From: Cynocephalus volans
Taxonomy: Eukaryota; Chordata; Mammalia; Dermoptera; Cynocephalidae
Direction: 5' to 3'
Length of the DNA stretch: 64,000 nucleotides
Assembly: GCF_027409185.1 (NCBI RefSeq)
Contig: NC_084462.1
Coordinates: forward strand, 30,479,577-30,543,576
The translations under genes were made by a program, and so were the position numbers. Below are positions 32,799 through 44,050 of the stretch, one piece after another; position 1 is the stretch's first letter; each line of letters starts with the position of its first letter. The notes under the pieces are model-generated. The model was not told the DNA's origin. It made no database searches and was given only the letters and a program-made list of their open reading frames with translations.

Positions 32799-33793
32799 CC
32801 ATAAAAGAACAAATCCATAAAAGGGCTAATAAAGTGGACTTCATCAAAATTAAAATCTGCTCTTCAAAAGACACTGTTAAACTAATAAAAAGACAAACCA
32901 CAGACTGGGAAAAAATATTTGCAAAGCATATATCTGACAAAGGACTTGTATCCAGAAGAAATTTTAAATTCAATAATAAGAAAAGAAGCAACTCGATTTT
33001 TAAACAACGGGCAAACAATTTGAACAGATGCTTTACCAAAGAAGAGATATGAATGGCAAATAAGTACATGAAAAGATGCTCAACATGAATAATCATTAGG
33101 GAAATGCAAATGAAAACCACAAGAAATACCACTACCCAGCTATCAGCAATAATAAAATTAAAATAACTGATACCATATGTTGGTGAGGATGTGGAGGAAC
33201 TGAATCTTTCATACTGATAATGGGAATAAAAAATAGTGCAATCACATTGGATAATAGCTTGGCAACATCTTCAAAGTTACACCTACAGCCACCATATGAG
33301 CCAGTCATTCCACATCTAGGTATTTTACCCCAGAGAATAGAAAGCATATGTCTGTACAATGACTTGTCCATGAATGTTCATAGCAGCTTCATTTCTAGCA
33401 GCTAAAAACTAGAAACAACTTACACATCCAGACAAATTAGATAATCAAATTGTGACACATCCACACCATGGAACACTAGTCAGCAATAAAAAAGAATGAA
33501 CTACTGATACAACACGGATGAATCTCAAAATAATTCTGCTGTGAGAAAGAGACCAGACCCTTCCCCTACCAAAAAAAAAAAAAAGTATATGCTGTATGAT
33601 TCGATTTATATAGAATTCTAGAAAAAAAACTTTCTCTATAATGATAGAAATGAGATCAACAGCTACATGTGGGCAAGTGACAAGGAAGGAGGAGGAGGGG
33701 AGCGGGGGAGGGGAGAGGTCACAAAGAGGCACCAGGAATTTGGGGAGTGCTGGATGTGTTCACTGGCTTGATTATGGTGATGGCTTCACAGAC

Positions 33794-33824
<31 letters not shown>

Positions 33825-33862
33825 CACATGCGCGCACGCATGTACATTAAAATTTATGAAAC
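32799..33862 (+). repeat. L1M ORF2 C-terminal end and 3' UTR (sense), first of a stack
   Basis: Starts 'aaaggacaacaccat', and in frame reads FIKIKICSSKDTVKLIKRQTTDWEKIFAKHISDKG, typical L1 ORF2, then the C-terminal region in broken frames. The 3' UTR ends with a TG microsatellite (33794-33820) and 'acattaaaatttatgaaactg'. Inactive remnant. Confidence 0.85.
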
Positions 33863-35050
33863 TGCCACAGGAAACAAAGGTAAAAATAGATAAGTTGAAC
33901 TACATCCAAATTAAAAACATCTATGCAAAAGACCCAACCAAGAGAGTAAAAATCAACCTGTTGAATTGGAGAAAATATTTGCAAATCATATATCTGATAA
34001 GGGGTTAACATCCAGAATATAAAAATAACTGCTATCTCTCATCCAAAAAATAAATAGATAGATAGATGAAGGAACTGATGAAAAAAATGGGCAAAGGACT
34101 TGCATAGACATTTTTCCAAAGAAGATAGACAAATGACCAAAAAAATATATGAAAAGATGCGCAACCTCACTAATCACTAGAGAAATGAAAATCAAAACCA
34201 CGATGAGCTACCACCTCACAGCCATTAGGATAGCTACTACCAAAGAAGAAAGAAAGAAAATAACCATTAGAACCCTTGCGTCTCTTGATGGAAATGTAAA
34301 ACGGTACAGCTGCTGTGGAAAACAGGACGATGGCTCCCTAAAAACTTGAAAACAGAATTACCATACGATCCAGCAGTTTTACGTCTGAAATACACGCAAA
34401 CACACTAAAAGCAGAGTATCCAAGAGATATTTATATACCCGTATTTATCGCAGCATTATTCACAATGACCAAAAAGTGGAAGCAACCCAAATATCTGTTG
34501 ACAGATTAATGGGTTTTTTAAATTTGGTATATATATTCCAATGGAATATCATTCAACCTTAAAAAGGAAGAAAATTCTGGCACATGCTACAACATGAATG
34601 ATCCTCCAGAGCATTAAGCTAAGTTAAACAAGCCAGTCATAAAAAGACAAATACCGGATGATTCCAATTACGTGAGGTACCTAGAGCAGTCAAATTTACA
34701 GCGACAGGAAGCAGAGCTTTTGGAAGGACAGCCACCAGTCTGCAGAAGGACACCGCCCCAGGAGCAGAGCTGTCTGGTCCCCCCTCACTTCCACTTTACA
34801 ACCAACAAAGGCCATTTGTTTTGTGAAAGAAAGAAAAAGGTAAAAAGTGGTCATGGTCGTTGTCAGGGACCAGGGGAGGGGAGAGTGGAGAGTGTTGATT
34901 GATGGGTACAGAGATGCAGTCTGACAAGAAGAAACGAGTTCTGGAGTTCTGTTGTACAACACTCTGAACTGTCTTAACATTAATGAATTATACACTGAAA
35001 AATGGCTAAGTTGGTAAATTTTATGTGTATTTTACCAGAATGAAAATGTT
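33863..35050 (+). repeat. Second L1M 3' end (sense), directly behind the first
   Basis: The ORF2 C-terminal text restarts: 'gttgaactacatccaaattaaaaac', 'gaaaatatttgcaaatcatatatctgataaggggtt', 'ttgcatagacatttttccaaag'. It ends in a separate 3' UTR ('aattatacactgaaaaatggctaag...tgtattttaccagaatg'). The repeated ORF2 segment shows this is a second insertion or tandem partner, not a continuation. Confidence 0.85.
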
Positions 35051-35300
35051 TTAAATTATTAAATTGCACACTTTAAATATGCATAGTTTAAACAACGCAG
35101 GAGGAAACTTTTGGAGGCGATGGATACATTTATGTCATTGACAGTGACGATGGTTTGATGGTTTCACAGGTGCACACTTATCTCCAAACACATCAAATTA
35201 CATACATTAAATATCTACAGCTTAAAAATGAATAAGTGCGATTTACTGCACGTCACTTTTATTTCAATAAAGCTGTTTTTAAATTTTTTTTAATTAAATT
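35051..35300 (+). repeat. Third L1-type 3' tail (sense)
   Basis: Another L1M-like 3' UTR end: 'gatggatacatttatgtcattgac', 'gtgatggtttgatggtttcacagg' in diverged form, and a final 'tttatttcaataaagctgttttt' that reads as a tail with a polyadenylation signal. Confidence 0.6.
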
Positions 35301-35304
35301 TTTT

Positions 35305-35912
35305 AAAACTAAGTGGCATATCCCTCCTCTGCTCCAAACCTCCCATGGGCTTCCATCTCATTCGGAGTAAAAGCCAAAGTCCTTCAAAAGACTTGCAAGG
35401 TGCTGTATGATCTGGTTCTGAAACCAAGGTGCCCTGCTTCCCACTTCCCTGCCCCCATGCCAGGCTGGCCTCGCCGCCTCCTTGCTGTTTCTCAAACACA
35501 CCAGGTGCACACCAAGGCATTTGCACCTGCTGCTCACTTCTGCCTGGAAAGCTTTTCCCCCAGGTAACGTCATGGCTCACTTCCTCACCTCTTTCAAGTC
35601 TCTACTCAAATGTCACCCTCTCAGTGGGACCTTCCCTAACGTGATATTTAAAACTGAAATTCTTCCCCCACCCCATCAGTCTCCATCCTCTTTCCTCGCT
35701 TTGTTTTTCTACATAGCACTTAGCCCTGATTCACATTTTACCTACTTTGTCTGGATCTCTCTCCTCTAGAATTAAGCTCAGAAAGACAAAGATTGTTTTA
35801 TTCTTTTGTTCATTGATTATACCCCCAGCAACTGGTACAGTGGTTCGCACAGAGTAGGTGCTCTATAAATATTTATTAAAGAAATGAATGAATGAATAAA
35901 TAAATCAATGAA
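35305..35912 (+). repeat. L2 LINE 3' end (sense), right part of the split copy
   Basis: A good L2 3' end: 'gtgctgtatgatctggttctg', 'aaggcatttgcacctgctgc', 'tctactcaaatgtcaccctctcagtgggaccttccctaac', 'cagagtaggtgctctataaatatttattaaagaaatgaatgaatg'. It continues the L2 broken off at 32798. Confidence 0.88.
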
Positions 35913-36089
35913 AGAAGGAACATTTCTGACCTTGACAACCAAGTATAAGGGTCCTTTATGAAGACACCCCAACGCAGTCTCTGGAGCTGGACTTTGTATC
36001 AAGCTTTATGGTTTAAGAAGCTCTTTGCAAAGACAGTCCTCTACAATCAATCTTCCCACCAATGCTCTGATATGACACCATCATCATTC

Positions 36090-36200
36090 TCTTTCTACAT
36101 ATAAGTGGAGGCTTGAAAAGGTTAACTTAACTCAAGATCATGAGGGTTACAAATGGCAGAGCCTGCATTTAAGCCAAGAATTTGCCATGAGCCACCAAAT
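36090..36200 (-). repeat. MIR SINE fragment (antisense)
   Basis: 'tggaggcttgaaaaggttaacttaactcaagatcatgagggttacaaatggcagagcctgcatttaagcc' follows antisense MIR from core to tRNA-like part. Confidence 0.65.
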
Positions 36201-37059
36201 CCCACAGCGCCACCCCAGCACCTAAATTTTTTCAATGTTCATATCCTTTCATTTCATTTATAGTGGCATTGCTGACAGATTTTAACAGTTCAGTAGTTAA
36301 CCCTTGTGCTATAAATTTCCATTTGTCACACCCAAAACTCGATATTTCAGAAGGCTACCCTTCTGGGTTTTAAATGGAAATTGATGACATCGTGTACTGG
36401 AGTATAGGAGCGGCAAACCCTTTCCCGAGTCTCCTCCTTCCTGGAGGCAAAAAGAGGAAAGTCAGAAGCACTCACGGTTTCAGACCCTCCCTGCTCCAAC
36501 GTGAGCAGAAAGATATTGACCCAACATTGCCAGGCCCCGCACCCCCAACACTTACAGGGTCTGAGGCTTGGTTTAGCAGCTCGGGGGTACGAAGAAAGGA
36601 GTGCAGTGAGAGCCACCTGGGCATGCAGAGCACTGTCCCCCCATTGCACGAGGTGGTCTGATGTCCCTGAGCATCAGGAAAAGAACACAAACAGGTTTTT
36701 ATGAGGGCTGTAACCCAATGGACGAAGGAGAGCTCTCTCAGCCTGGAAATGTCCCTGCTCTGAACCAGTTGCCTTGCCAACAAGCCACATGTTTCCACTC
36801 TGTAGAATCCAATTTCTGAGCAATGTGACAGTGACAGGTCCAGAGACATGATACACACTTCCAAGGTGCCTTTGAACACCTGCTGAATTGCTAAGAACAA
36901 TGTGGGTCCCTGGAGGTACATAGCAATACGAGACACATGCTGGGCAAATGTGCATCTTGCCAAGTTCATGCAGCAGCCCCCACCCACCCCACTGCCACAC
37001 ATCTTGCAAACTACAGAGAGCACAAGGCTAAGCCATGTTCTTTACCTACCTACCATCAT
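36201..37059. other. Unassigned DNA
   Basis: A 183-codon minus-strand open frame (36472-37023) is the longest unexplained frame in the window outside LINEs. It has some Cys-rich sequence but no recognisable domain, and it is overlapped by minus and plus frames in other phases. No splice-site or polyadenylation context supports a gene. Confidence 0.4.
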
Positions 37060-37295
37060 TCTCAGAATCACTGCAAATGCTTGCATGGGACTCATTCTTT
37101 AGATATATCAGGTTACTTAATCCTCACAGAAACCCTGTGAGGTAGGTATTAGTATCCCATTTCAGATGACTGAATAGAGACACAGAAAGGAAAGTAATTT
37201 ACCATAGTCACACAGCTAGAGAAAGGTAGAGCCAGGATTTGAACCTAGAGAGTCTGCCTCCAGCATCGACACTCTGCTATACTATCATTTCCTAA
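37060..37295 (-). repeat. MIR SINE, near full length (antisense)
   Basis: 'ggttacttaatcctcacagaaaccctgtgaggtaggtattagtatcccatttcagatgac', 'cacacagctagagaaaggtagagccaggatttgaacc' and 'cgacactctgctatactatc' cover almost the entire antisense MIR. Confidence 0.92.
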
Positions 37296-37297
37296 TA

Positions 37298-37500
37298 TAG
37301 TCATGTGTCACTTAACGACAGGGATAAGATCGTCATTAGGTGATTTCATCCTTGAGCAAACATCACAGAGTATATGTACACAAACCTAGATGGTATGAGC
37401 TCCTGCACAACTAGGCTATATGTTACAGCCTATGGCTCCTAGGCTACACCACTGTCATATATGCATTGACCTAAATGTCATCACGTGGCACATGCCTGTA
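37298..37500 (+). mobile_element. Tigger-like MITE with inverted ends
   Basis: TA (37298-37299) and TA (37499-37500) bound about 199 bp. The left end 'gtcatgtgtcacttaacgac' and the complement of the right end 'caggcatgtgccacgtgatg' form imperfect inverted repeats. 'acaaacctagatggtatgagc' and 'aggctatatgttacagcctatggctcctaggctaca' are the known internal text of a placental TcMar-Tigger non-autonomous family. Confidence 0.75.
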
Positions 37501-37519
37501 TTCCTTAAATGTTAAAGCT

Positions 37520-37860
37520 GAGACATAGTTCTAGTTATCATTGCTGCATAACAAACCATCCCAAACCTTCACAAAGTAAAACGCCCATTTTATTCTGCTC
37601 ATGGACACAGCGGGTCAGGATCCTGGGCAGGACACAGTAGAGACAGCTTGTCAGCTGGGGACTGATATCACCTGAGGGCACCCTCTCTCACTCATCACAC
37701 ACCCCCACATGGTGGCCAGGTTCCAAAAGCAACACAGAATCACTCATGCCAGTTTCTGTTGGCCAAAAGTCACAGAGTCCAGATTCAATGGGAGGGAATG
37801 ATATAGACCCCACCTCTCAAAGAATTTGGGGGCCACTTTTTTAAACCAATGAGAGCATTT
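37520..37860. repeat. Ancient repeat, probably an LTR or DNA element
   Basis: 'agttatcattgctgcataacaaaccatcccaaaccttcac' and 'ccaggttccaaaagcaac...agattcaatgggagggaatgatatagaccccacc' is a familiar placental repeat, but I cannot place it in a family with confidence. Confidence 0.5.
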
Positions 37861-37945
37861 AGTTCTCCCCTTCAAATTCTAGCTGGACAAGTGGAGCTCA
37901 GAGAAGTTAAGCAATTTGTTCGAGATCACATACATCATAAAAGCA
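37861..37945 (-). repeat. MIR SINE fragment (antisense)
   Basis: 'aagtggagctcagagaagttaagcaatttgttcgagatcac' is the antisense MIR core. Confidence 0.6.
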
Positions 37946-38009
37946 TTTGTGGTGGGATGGGACGCAGGTGCTTTGTGCCCTGCCAGGTACCCTCTGCGCT
38001 GCTTCTCAC

Positions 38010-38185
38010 TTGCGGTACATGGGAATTGCCTGGGAAACCTTAAAAAATGCTGATGTCTGGGTCCCACCTACAGAGACCCTGATCTGTTTTGAGTGCAGCC
38101 TGGGTACCAGGGTCTTTAAAACCTCCCCAGGGGCTCTGACGTGCAGCAGTGTGAGGACCATGCTCTTTGACACAGGTGGAATCCA
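38010..38185 (+). repeat. MER5A-like hAT MITE
   Basis: 'catgggaattgcctgggaaaccttaaaaaatgctgatgtctgggtcccacc', 'ctgatctgttttgagtgc', 'ctttaaaacctccccaggggctctgacgtgcagc' matches MER5A. The end 'gtgtgaggaccatgctct' is decayed. Confidence 0.7.
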
Positions 38186-40600
38186 CCACTGTTTCACTGT
38201 GTCTCAACATTTGCAGTGGCCCTGGCCTGCCATGGGGACAGCCCCACAAAGATCAGATTTCTGACACCCTTACCTGGTTCACAGACTTTATCCTGAACAA
38301 TTTGTCCTCCTCCCCCTTCTTGATGCACATCTGATCTCCTCAGCTGCTGCCAGCGTTTTGCCTCTAACATTCAACTCTCTGACTACGAGTCCTGTTCACC
38401 TCTTGGCCAACATCTGCCAAGCTCCAGAAATTGTCTTGCCTTTGGGTCCCTCCAGGGGGAGGCTCAGGGCCAGGTTCTGCAACTCAATATGCCTCAGCCC
38501 CCTGGATAACCACCAACCCCCGTCATGACATCCCCCCACCCCCCGAACTCCAAAAATGTCTTCCTTTCTCCTACTGGGCCACAGAGCATCGGGGTAAAAG
38601 TGCTGTCTCAACCATGCTTAAAAAGCTTGATTCTATGAAATCATCAGTCAATTTGGTTGGGGAAAAAAATCTATTAACATGACTATTTCACAGAGATCAT
38701 TGGTCACTTGCATCCTATGTCTTGCATCATAGAAAATGAGCCAAAAACATTGGCCTAAACAGATATTTTCAGTGTTTCTCCTTAGATTCAGATTACTGTG
38801 AAGGCCAGATTTTAAAACTGCACAGGAAGGAGTCTTTTTGACGTTGCTGTCCTACCAGATTTACTGATTTATATTAGGTTATGAGAAAATCTTTATAGTT
38901 TTCTCATGCATACATGTCTCCTGAGAATAATTTTTAAAAATATATTTATTCTCCACTTTACACAAAGAAGAATCTTTCTAAACTTCCTAGGTGATTATTG
39001 TAAATGTTCTAAAGAAGAAGTTATATAAAGGATCTCTTTAGTGAGGTTCATTATACTATCCTATCTTCTTTGGTGCCTGTCTGAAAATTTCCATAATAAG
39101 ATTAGAAAGGAAGGAAGGAAGGGAGAGAGGGAGGAGGAGGTGGTCAGCCTTGGGGGATTCTATGTAAAAGCAAAAAATCATTATGTAAGGTAATGCAAAT
39201 AATACCCACCCACCCACCCCCAAAAAGACCTGCATCTGTTATGTGTGTGTGTGTGTTGAAGTTGTAGATATGTGTATGTGTGAGTGTGTGTATATATATT
39301 TTATAAATCCTAATTTCTCTAGACTAGGGTTCTAAAAATCTAAAATAATCATAATTATATAAAGTATTTTTCTTATCGTCTTCATTCCTCTCTCCCCCTC
39401 CCTGTATAGGTCTCACTGCTGTGCACATGAGGCTCACATCCATTCGGTTTGCAGAAGTCCCGTCTACTTTCTACATATGTACATGTACCTTAAGTCGCAG
39501 TCACTCTTTGGGTGGACACAGCTACATTCCTGCAAACACTTCGTCAACCTCCTCTTAGATTGCCTTTGTTTTTCTCTGTAAATTCCTGCTCCCATAGCCC
39601 ATGACACAGAGTTGACCAATTCTTCATCCTTGTCCCATTGACTGAAATAAATTCTGAAAGTTACTGCTTTGTAGTTTAAAGTACTTATGAGGGACCCACA
39701 TGCGCACATTTTGTGGAATTAGGTGGACAGGAAGGGGAAGCCAGTAAAAAGCACCGTCAGGTCTGTTGAGGCCCAGAAAAAGGAAGGACAAGGGCAAGGC
39801 TGGTGCCCTGGGGAGCCCCCGAGAGCTCCCTGCTGGGTTTGGTTTTTGCTGACCTTTCTCTCTGCCATCGTGGCTCAGCAGGCATTGGAGCACAGTCTTC
39901 GAGGCTTAGCAGCTGATGGCATGGCTCCCGCAACTCCTTACCTGGGTTCCCTTCACAGAATCCTCTCCATCAAGAGCATGAACTAAAAAGACCCAGAGGC
40001 CATGCTTAATCCTTAGTTCCTAACCACATTTTCCCCAGGAATGCACTTCGGCCAGAGAGAATCCATGCCTCTTCAGCTCCTTGTAGGACCATTCGAGGGA
40101 GGAGAAAATGCTATGGACGATTTCAGAAAGCAGAGTTACAGAATATAAACCTGTCACAATCGCTTACTTAATCATTTTTCAAATTTTTCTTTTTGACCAG
40201 ATATATCATGACCAGTATCATTTGCCCACCCATTTTTAAGAACTAAAAGAATAAGAGAATTTTTAAGAAATCAATCAAATGTCCATAAAATAATTTCTAG
40301 TGAAATTTTTGGGCAGAAAAAGACATACCTGTAAATGTCGAAGCCTTTAGCTACGGAACGGTCATTTTTGTATATAAATGTGTAACATAAGATATTCCAT
40401 AAAGGGTAGATATCAAATGTTGACTTTGTTGAAAGTCAGTGTTTAAGTTGACAAAAATTATAGGAATACCAACCAGGATGGTTTTCTTTAAAATTAAATG
40501 ACCACAAATAGAAAGTGTAGAAAGTCTCAGCCGTTTATTTCCTGGCTCTCTACTTACTACCTTCCCAACATGGTACCCTGAACTAATGCCTGCTATCAGC
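38186..40600. other. Unassigned DNA with several simple repeats
   Basis: No gene or named repeat. It includes a GGAA/GGGA purine run (39106-39140), a CCCA run (39205-39222) and TG runs (39242-39255 and 39275-39290). An 87-codon plus frame (39723-39986) against an 89-codon minus frame looks like chance. Confidence 0.4.
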
Positions 40601-41094
40601 TGTGGCAGATTGTGTTTTCAGAAAATTGCCTCAATAATACCTCTCATCCTACATGTACTTCTTACAATGTGATTTTGGTGCTCACAGTTGGGAATTTGTG
40701 ATCCCTCCTCTTGGATCTGGCTTGTGACTATGGAGGAAGTCATGTCACATGACTTCCAAAGCAAGATCAAAAACACCTGGCTCTCTTGGGATGTTTACTC
40801 TTGAAACTGAGTCACGTTGCTGTGGGGAAGCCCAGGCCACATGGAGAGGCCACATGTGGATGTCCCAGCCAACAGCAACAGCCACCACACAGACATGTAG
40901 TGGGGAAGCCTTTGATACAACTCCAGCCCCCGCCATCATCCAGCTGCAACCACATGAGAGACACCAAGCAGGAACCACCCAGCTGAGCCCAGCCAACCTC
41001 CAGAATCATGAGAGATTATATTAAAATAATTGTTGTTCTTTTAAGTCACTACATTTTGGGGTAGTTTATTAGGTAGCAATAGATAACTGGCACA
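40601..41094 (+). mobile_element. MLT1-type MaLR LTR, near complete (sense)
   Basis: Starts 'tgtggcagattgtgttttcag' and ends 'aggtagcaatagataactggcaca'. In between are 'gtgattttggtgctcac', 'ggctctcttgggatgtttactcttgaaactgagtcac', 'gaagcccaggccacatggagaggccacatg' and 'ttaagtcactacattttggggtagtttatt'. This is a solo LTR of about 494 bp. Confidence 0.9.
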
Positions 41095-41296
41095 CATCCA
41101 TTGTTAAATATCAGTCATGGCACAATTAAACAGCATGCATACAATCATAGTATTAGAAGGAAACTCAGTTTCATCAAGACTAGTTGTCCATCCAATGATG
41201 CACCTTTTTACATAAAACTTTGGTCCTTTACAGTATTCAGAGCAAGCCCACATGCACCTTCTATGTTAATCTTGAAGTGCTATAGTAAGTTTAATA

Positions 41297-41515
41297 ATTA
41301 AGAGTTCAGACTACAGAGTCAGTCAGACTTGGACTGGAATCCCAGCTTTACCACTTTTCAGCTGTGTGACCTTGGGCAAGTCACTCAAGTTCTCCATTTT
41401 CTCATGTGTAAAATGGGGTAAAAATAGTACCTGTCTCATGTGGTTAGCATAAATGTCAAATGAGATGATGTGTAAAAGCATGGTACCCAGCACAGAAACA
41501 GTGTCCAAGAAATGT
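41297..41515 (+). repeat. MIR SINE (sense)
   Basis: 'gttcagactacagagtcagtcagacttggactggaatcccagctttaccacttttcagctgtgtgaccttgggcaagtcactcaagttctcc' is a strong sense MIR, ending near 'catggtacccagcacag'. Confidence 0.92.
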
Positions 41516-41569
41516 GAGGACCTGTTATTGTGGAGCTTATTGATGATATTATTATCAATATTTCTCAAA

Positions 41570-41755
41570 ATCAGCTTGTAAATATATCTCATATTATATA
41601 TCTGCCATAATCCTGGGAGGAAGAGCTTATTATTATTCACAATTAAGGGAACCAGCTCAGAAGGGTCATTTGACTTGCCCAAGATCACACAGCTGTCTTA
41701 AACTGGAAAAAGTGGAGAGCCAGGTGTTTAAACCCAGGACTGTGTCCTAGTTCAC
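41570..41755 (-). repeat. MIR SINE (antisense)
   Basis: 'cctgggaggaagagcttattattattcacaattaagg' then 'gacttgcccaagatcacacagctgtc' and 'gagccaggtgtttaaacccagg' is antisense MIR. With the sense copy just upstream it makes an inverted MIR pair. Confidence 0.8.
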
Positions 41756-41774
41756 TTTTCCCTCTCACCACACA

Positions 41775-42210
41775 ACCTCCCAAACACGTGGTTCTCCAGC
41801 CTGTGATTAGGGACTTTCCATGATGGGGACTCACCACTCACTGCAACCCTAATGATCACCTTCCAACAGCTGCATAGTAGCAGGTTCATCCTTCCATTGG
41901 GCTGGAATCTCTCCAGGTAACGTCCATCCATTGGTCTGACTCTGCCCCACAGGCCCACCAGGAACAAATCCGCTCTCTCTTTCATTTAATAGACCTTGAA
42001 TTTTTAAAGACCCAGTCGTGTAATCTCCAACCCCCACCACATTCTCTCTTCTCCAGGCCCAGCATCCCCAGGCTCCTTATCCATTCCTCTTCTAGCACAA
42101 GATTATGAATCCCCTTCCCACCTAGGCCTCTTTCTCTGCCTCAGGGCTTGACAAGAGACATAGACTATTGATGGCCGAGCGCTTTCATCCTTCCCCCAGA
42201 GGCGTGTAAT
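41775..42210 (+). repeat. CR1/L3 LINE 3' end (sense)
   Basis: 'gatggggactcaccactcactgcaaccctaatgatc', 'tggaatctctccaggtaacgtccatccattggtctgactctgcccc', 'accaggaacaaatccgctctctcttt', 'ttctccaggcccagcatccccaggctccttatccattcctc' follows the 3' end of old CR1/L3 elements in order. Confidence 0.7.
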
Positions 42211-42554
42211 ACATTTATGCTTTCTCAGGATGACACATACTCCAGGAGTACTAAGAATTGCTGTCAATCTCTCTGGTATCGTGAAGGACTCTGGCATTTT
42301 ACCATATAATCTTTTTTTTTCTCCCACAGGGCTGCCTGCTTGAGGAAACTGTCATGTTCTCCAGCCAAGGGGAGCCAAAGTGTTCTGAGACAGATGAGCA
42401 TAACTCTGCCATGCAGCTCCTTCCAAACGCTCTTCTGACATACCAGCGGGAGGTAAAGAAGCTAAAATCTCCCACAGCCAGAAATACAGGCCTTGCCCCA
42501 GCTCCCCAGGCCTCCCTATCCCTAGCGAGGAGGAGAGTTTTTGTCAGGATAGGA
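42211..42554. other. Unassigned DNA
   Basis: Short unassigned stretch. 'tttttttttctcccacagggctgcctg' (42311-42337) is a pyrimidine tract plus CAG that resembles a splice acceptor, but no coding exon follows that I can recognise. Confidence 0.35.
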
Positions 42555-43290
42555 TAGTTATGCTGAGGTGACAAAGAGCCCTAAAACCTCAGTGGCTCAA
42601 CAATAAAAGTTCATTTCTTATTGATGCAAAGTTCACTGTGGATCTGGCAACTCCCAGGGACAGTTTGCTTTCAAGCAGTGACTCAGGGATATAGGGGACT
42701 TGCATCTTAGGGCCACACATCTGGACGACGTGATTTCCAGTCACCGTGGTGAGGGAAGAGCCTGACTCTCCCTTCTTCAACCTAGAACCAGCAAAGATCC
42801 CTTCTGCTCACAGCCCCTGGGCCACAACTAGTCCCATGGTATATTAATCCATTTGCGTTGCTATAACAGAATACCTGAGACTGGGTAATTTATAAAAAAT
42901 GGAGATTTATTTGGCTTACGATTCTGGGACAGCTGCGTCTGGCATGGGCCTCAAGCTGCTTCTGTTCATGACAGAAAGAGGCAGACAGCTGGTGGGTACA
43001 AGCAGATCACATGGCGAAAGGAAGCAAGAGAGAGAGAGAGGAGGTGCCAGGGTCTTTTAAACAATCAGCTCTCACAGGAACTAATAGAGTGAGAACTCAC
43101 TCATTACTCCCTCCCCCAGGGAGAGCATTAATCCATTCATGAGGGATCCACCCCCATGACTCAATCAGTTTCCAACACTGCCACATTGGGGATCAAATTT
43201 CCACATGAGTTTTGGAGGGGACAACACATCCAAACTCCATCATTTGGCCCTACCTAGCTGCAAGAGGGCGGGGAAATGTGGACTGTACAT
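42555..43290 (+). repeat. Unclassified ancient interspersed repeat, copy 2, split by an MST LTR
   Basis: Left part 42555-42839 ('aacctcagtggctcaacaataaaagttcatttc', 'cccctgggccacaactagtcccatgg'); right part 43243-43290 ('ccctacctagctgcaagagggcggggaaatgtggactg'). It shares the end block with copies at 24450 and 57125. Confidence 0.5.
42840..43242 (-). mobile_element. MST-type ERVL-MaLR LTR (copy C, antisense)
   Basis: 'tattaatccatttgcgttgctataacagaatacctgagactgggtaatttataaa' to 'ttttggaggggacaacacatccaaactccatca'. Solo LTR with an AG microsatellite at about 43028-43041, inside an older repeat. Confidence 0.88.
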
Positions 43291-43635
43291 GGATATTCAA
43301 GGAGCACCAAATGTTTTGTCAGAGAAGAAGAATCTCAGTGGCCTGTTGATCCCAACACACCTCCACAAACATCTAGGAGAACCCCTGTGAAACCAATCTC
43401 CCCACATCCTTTCCTGGGGACTCATGGGCCCCTCGGCAGCCATGGTGTTTGGCAGCTGCTTCCCTGAGGTCACCCTCTGAACCCCTGAATGGTGACTTGA
43501 ACTGGCAGCTATAAGCCAGACAACTCCCATCTCTCTCTGCTGCCATTAACTTCATGAGGCTCTCACCGCTTCTTTCTGAGTCTAGTGTCATAATGTCCTC
43601 ACTGGTCTCTGTTCCTCTCTCCTCCGTGCCACTGT
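43291..43635. other. Unassigned DNA
   Basis: No recognisable repeat or gene. The 88-codon minus frame is overlapped by others. Confidence 0.35.
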
Positions 43636-44050
43636 CCATTACCTTTTTTAAAATCTAATCTGAATACACCCTTCCTCTGCTTCAAATTCTGCCATAGCCA
43701 CAGTGCCCACAGGATAGATCCAATTTCCTTACAGCTGCGTGAAAAACCTTTCTAATCACCCAATGCCCCACCCTCATCACCCAATGCCCCGCCCTGCTTG
43801 AAAAACCTTTCTAATCACCCAATGCCCCACCCTGTGTTCCCTGTGCTCAAGCCACCCCAAACTCACACCCACTCCTTAAGGTGCTCAGAGTGCTCCTTCC
43901 AACCTGCAGCAGCTGTAGAATGTTGACCCTGCAACACCCAGCTCAAGTGTCATGACTTCTGTGACAGCTTCCCCCATTCTCCCCAGCAGAGCCAACTGTT
44001 CTGGGTTCCAAACTCCCTGTTAATGCACCTCAGTTGTACATCTTTGTTGG
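43636..44050 (+). repeat. L2 LINE (sense), left part of a split copy
   Basis: 'tctaatctgaatacacccttcctctgcttcaaattctgcc', 'acaggatagatccaatttcc', then 'caccctgtgttccctgtgctc', 'gtcatgacttctgtgacagcttcccc' is sense L2. The L2 resumes after the MST copy D at 44488-44615 ('aggg...acaataaatgttgaataaatcc'). Confidence 0.7.
43740..43834 (+). repeat. 59-bp local tandem duplication in L2
   Basis: 'tgaaaaacctttctaatcacccaatgccccaccct' occurs at 43740 and again at 43799, period 59. A shorter partial unit, 'catcacccaatgccccgccct', lies in between. The copies are identical over the long block, so the event is recent. Confidence 0.9.

Noticed and set aside
36472-37023. A 183-codon minus-strand open frame
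   Set aside because: No domain or motif I recognise, overlapped by frames in other phases and strands, and no promoter, splice or polyadenylation context. Chance frames of this size occur in 64 kb of moderate GC.
42311-42337. Splice-acceptor-like pyrimidine tract and CAG
   Set aside because: No recognisable exon follows, and such tracts are common in non-coding DNA.
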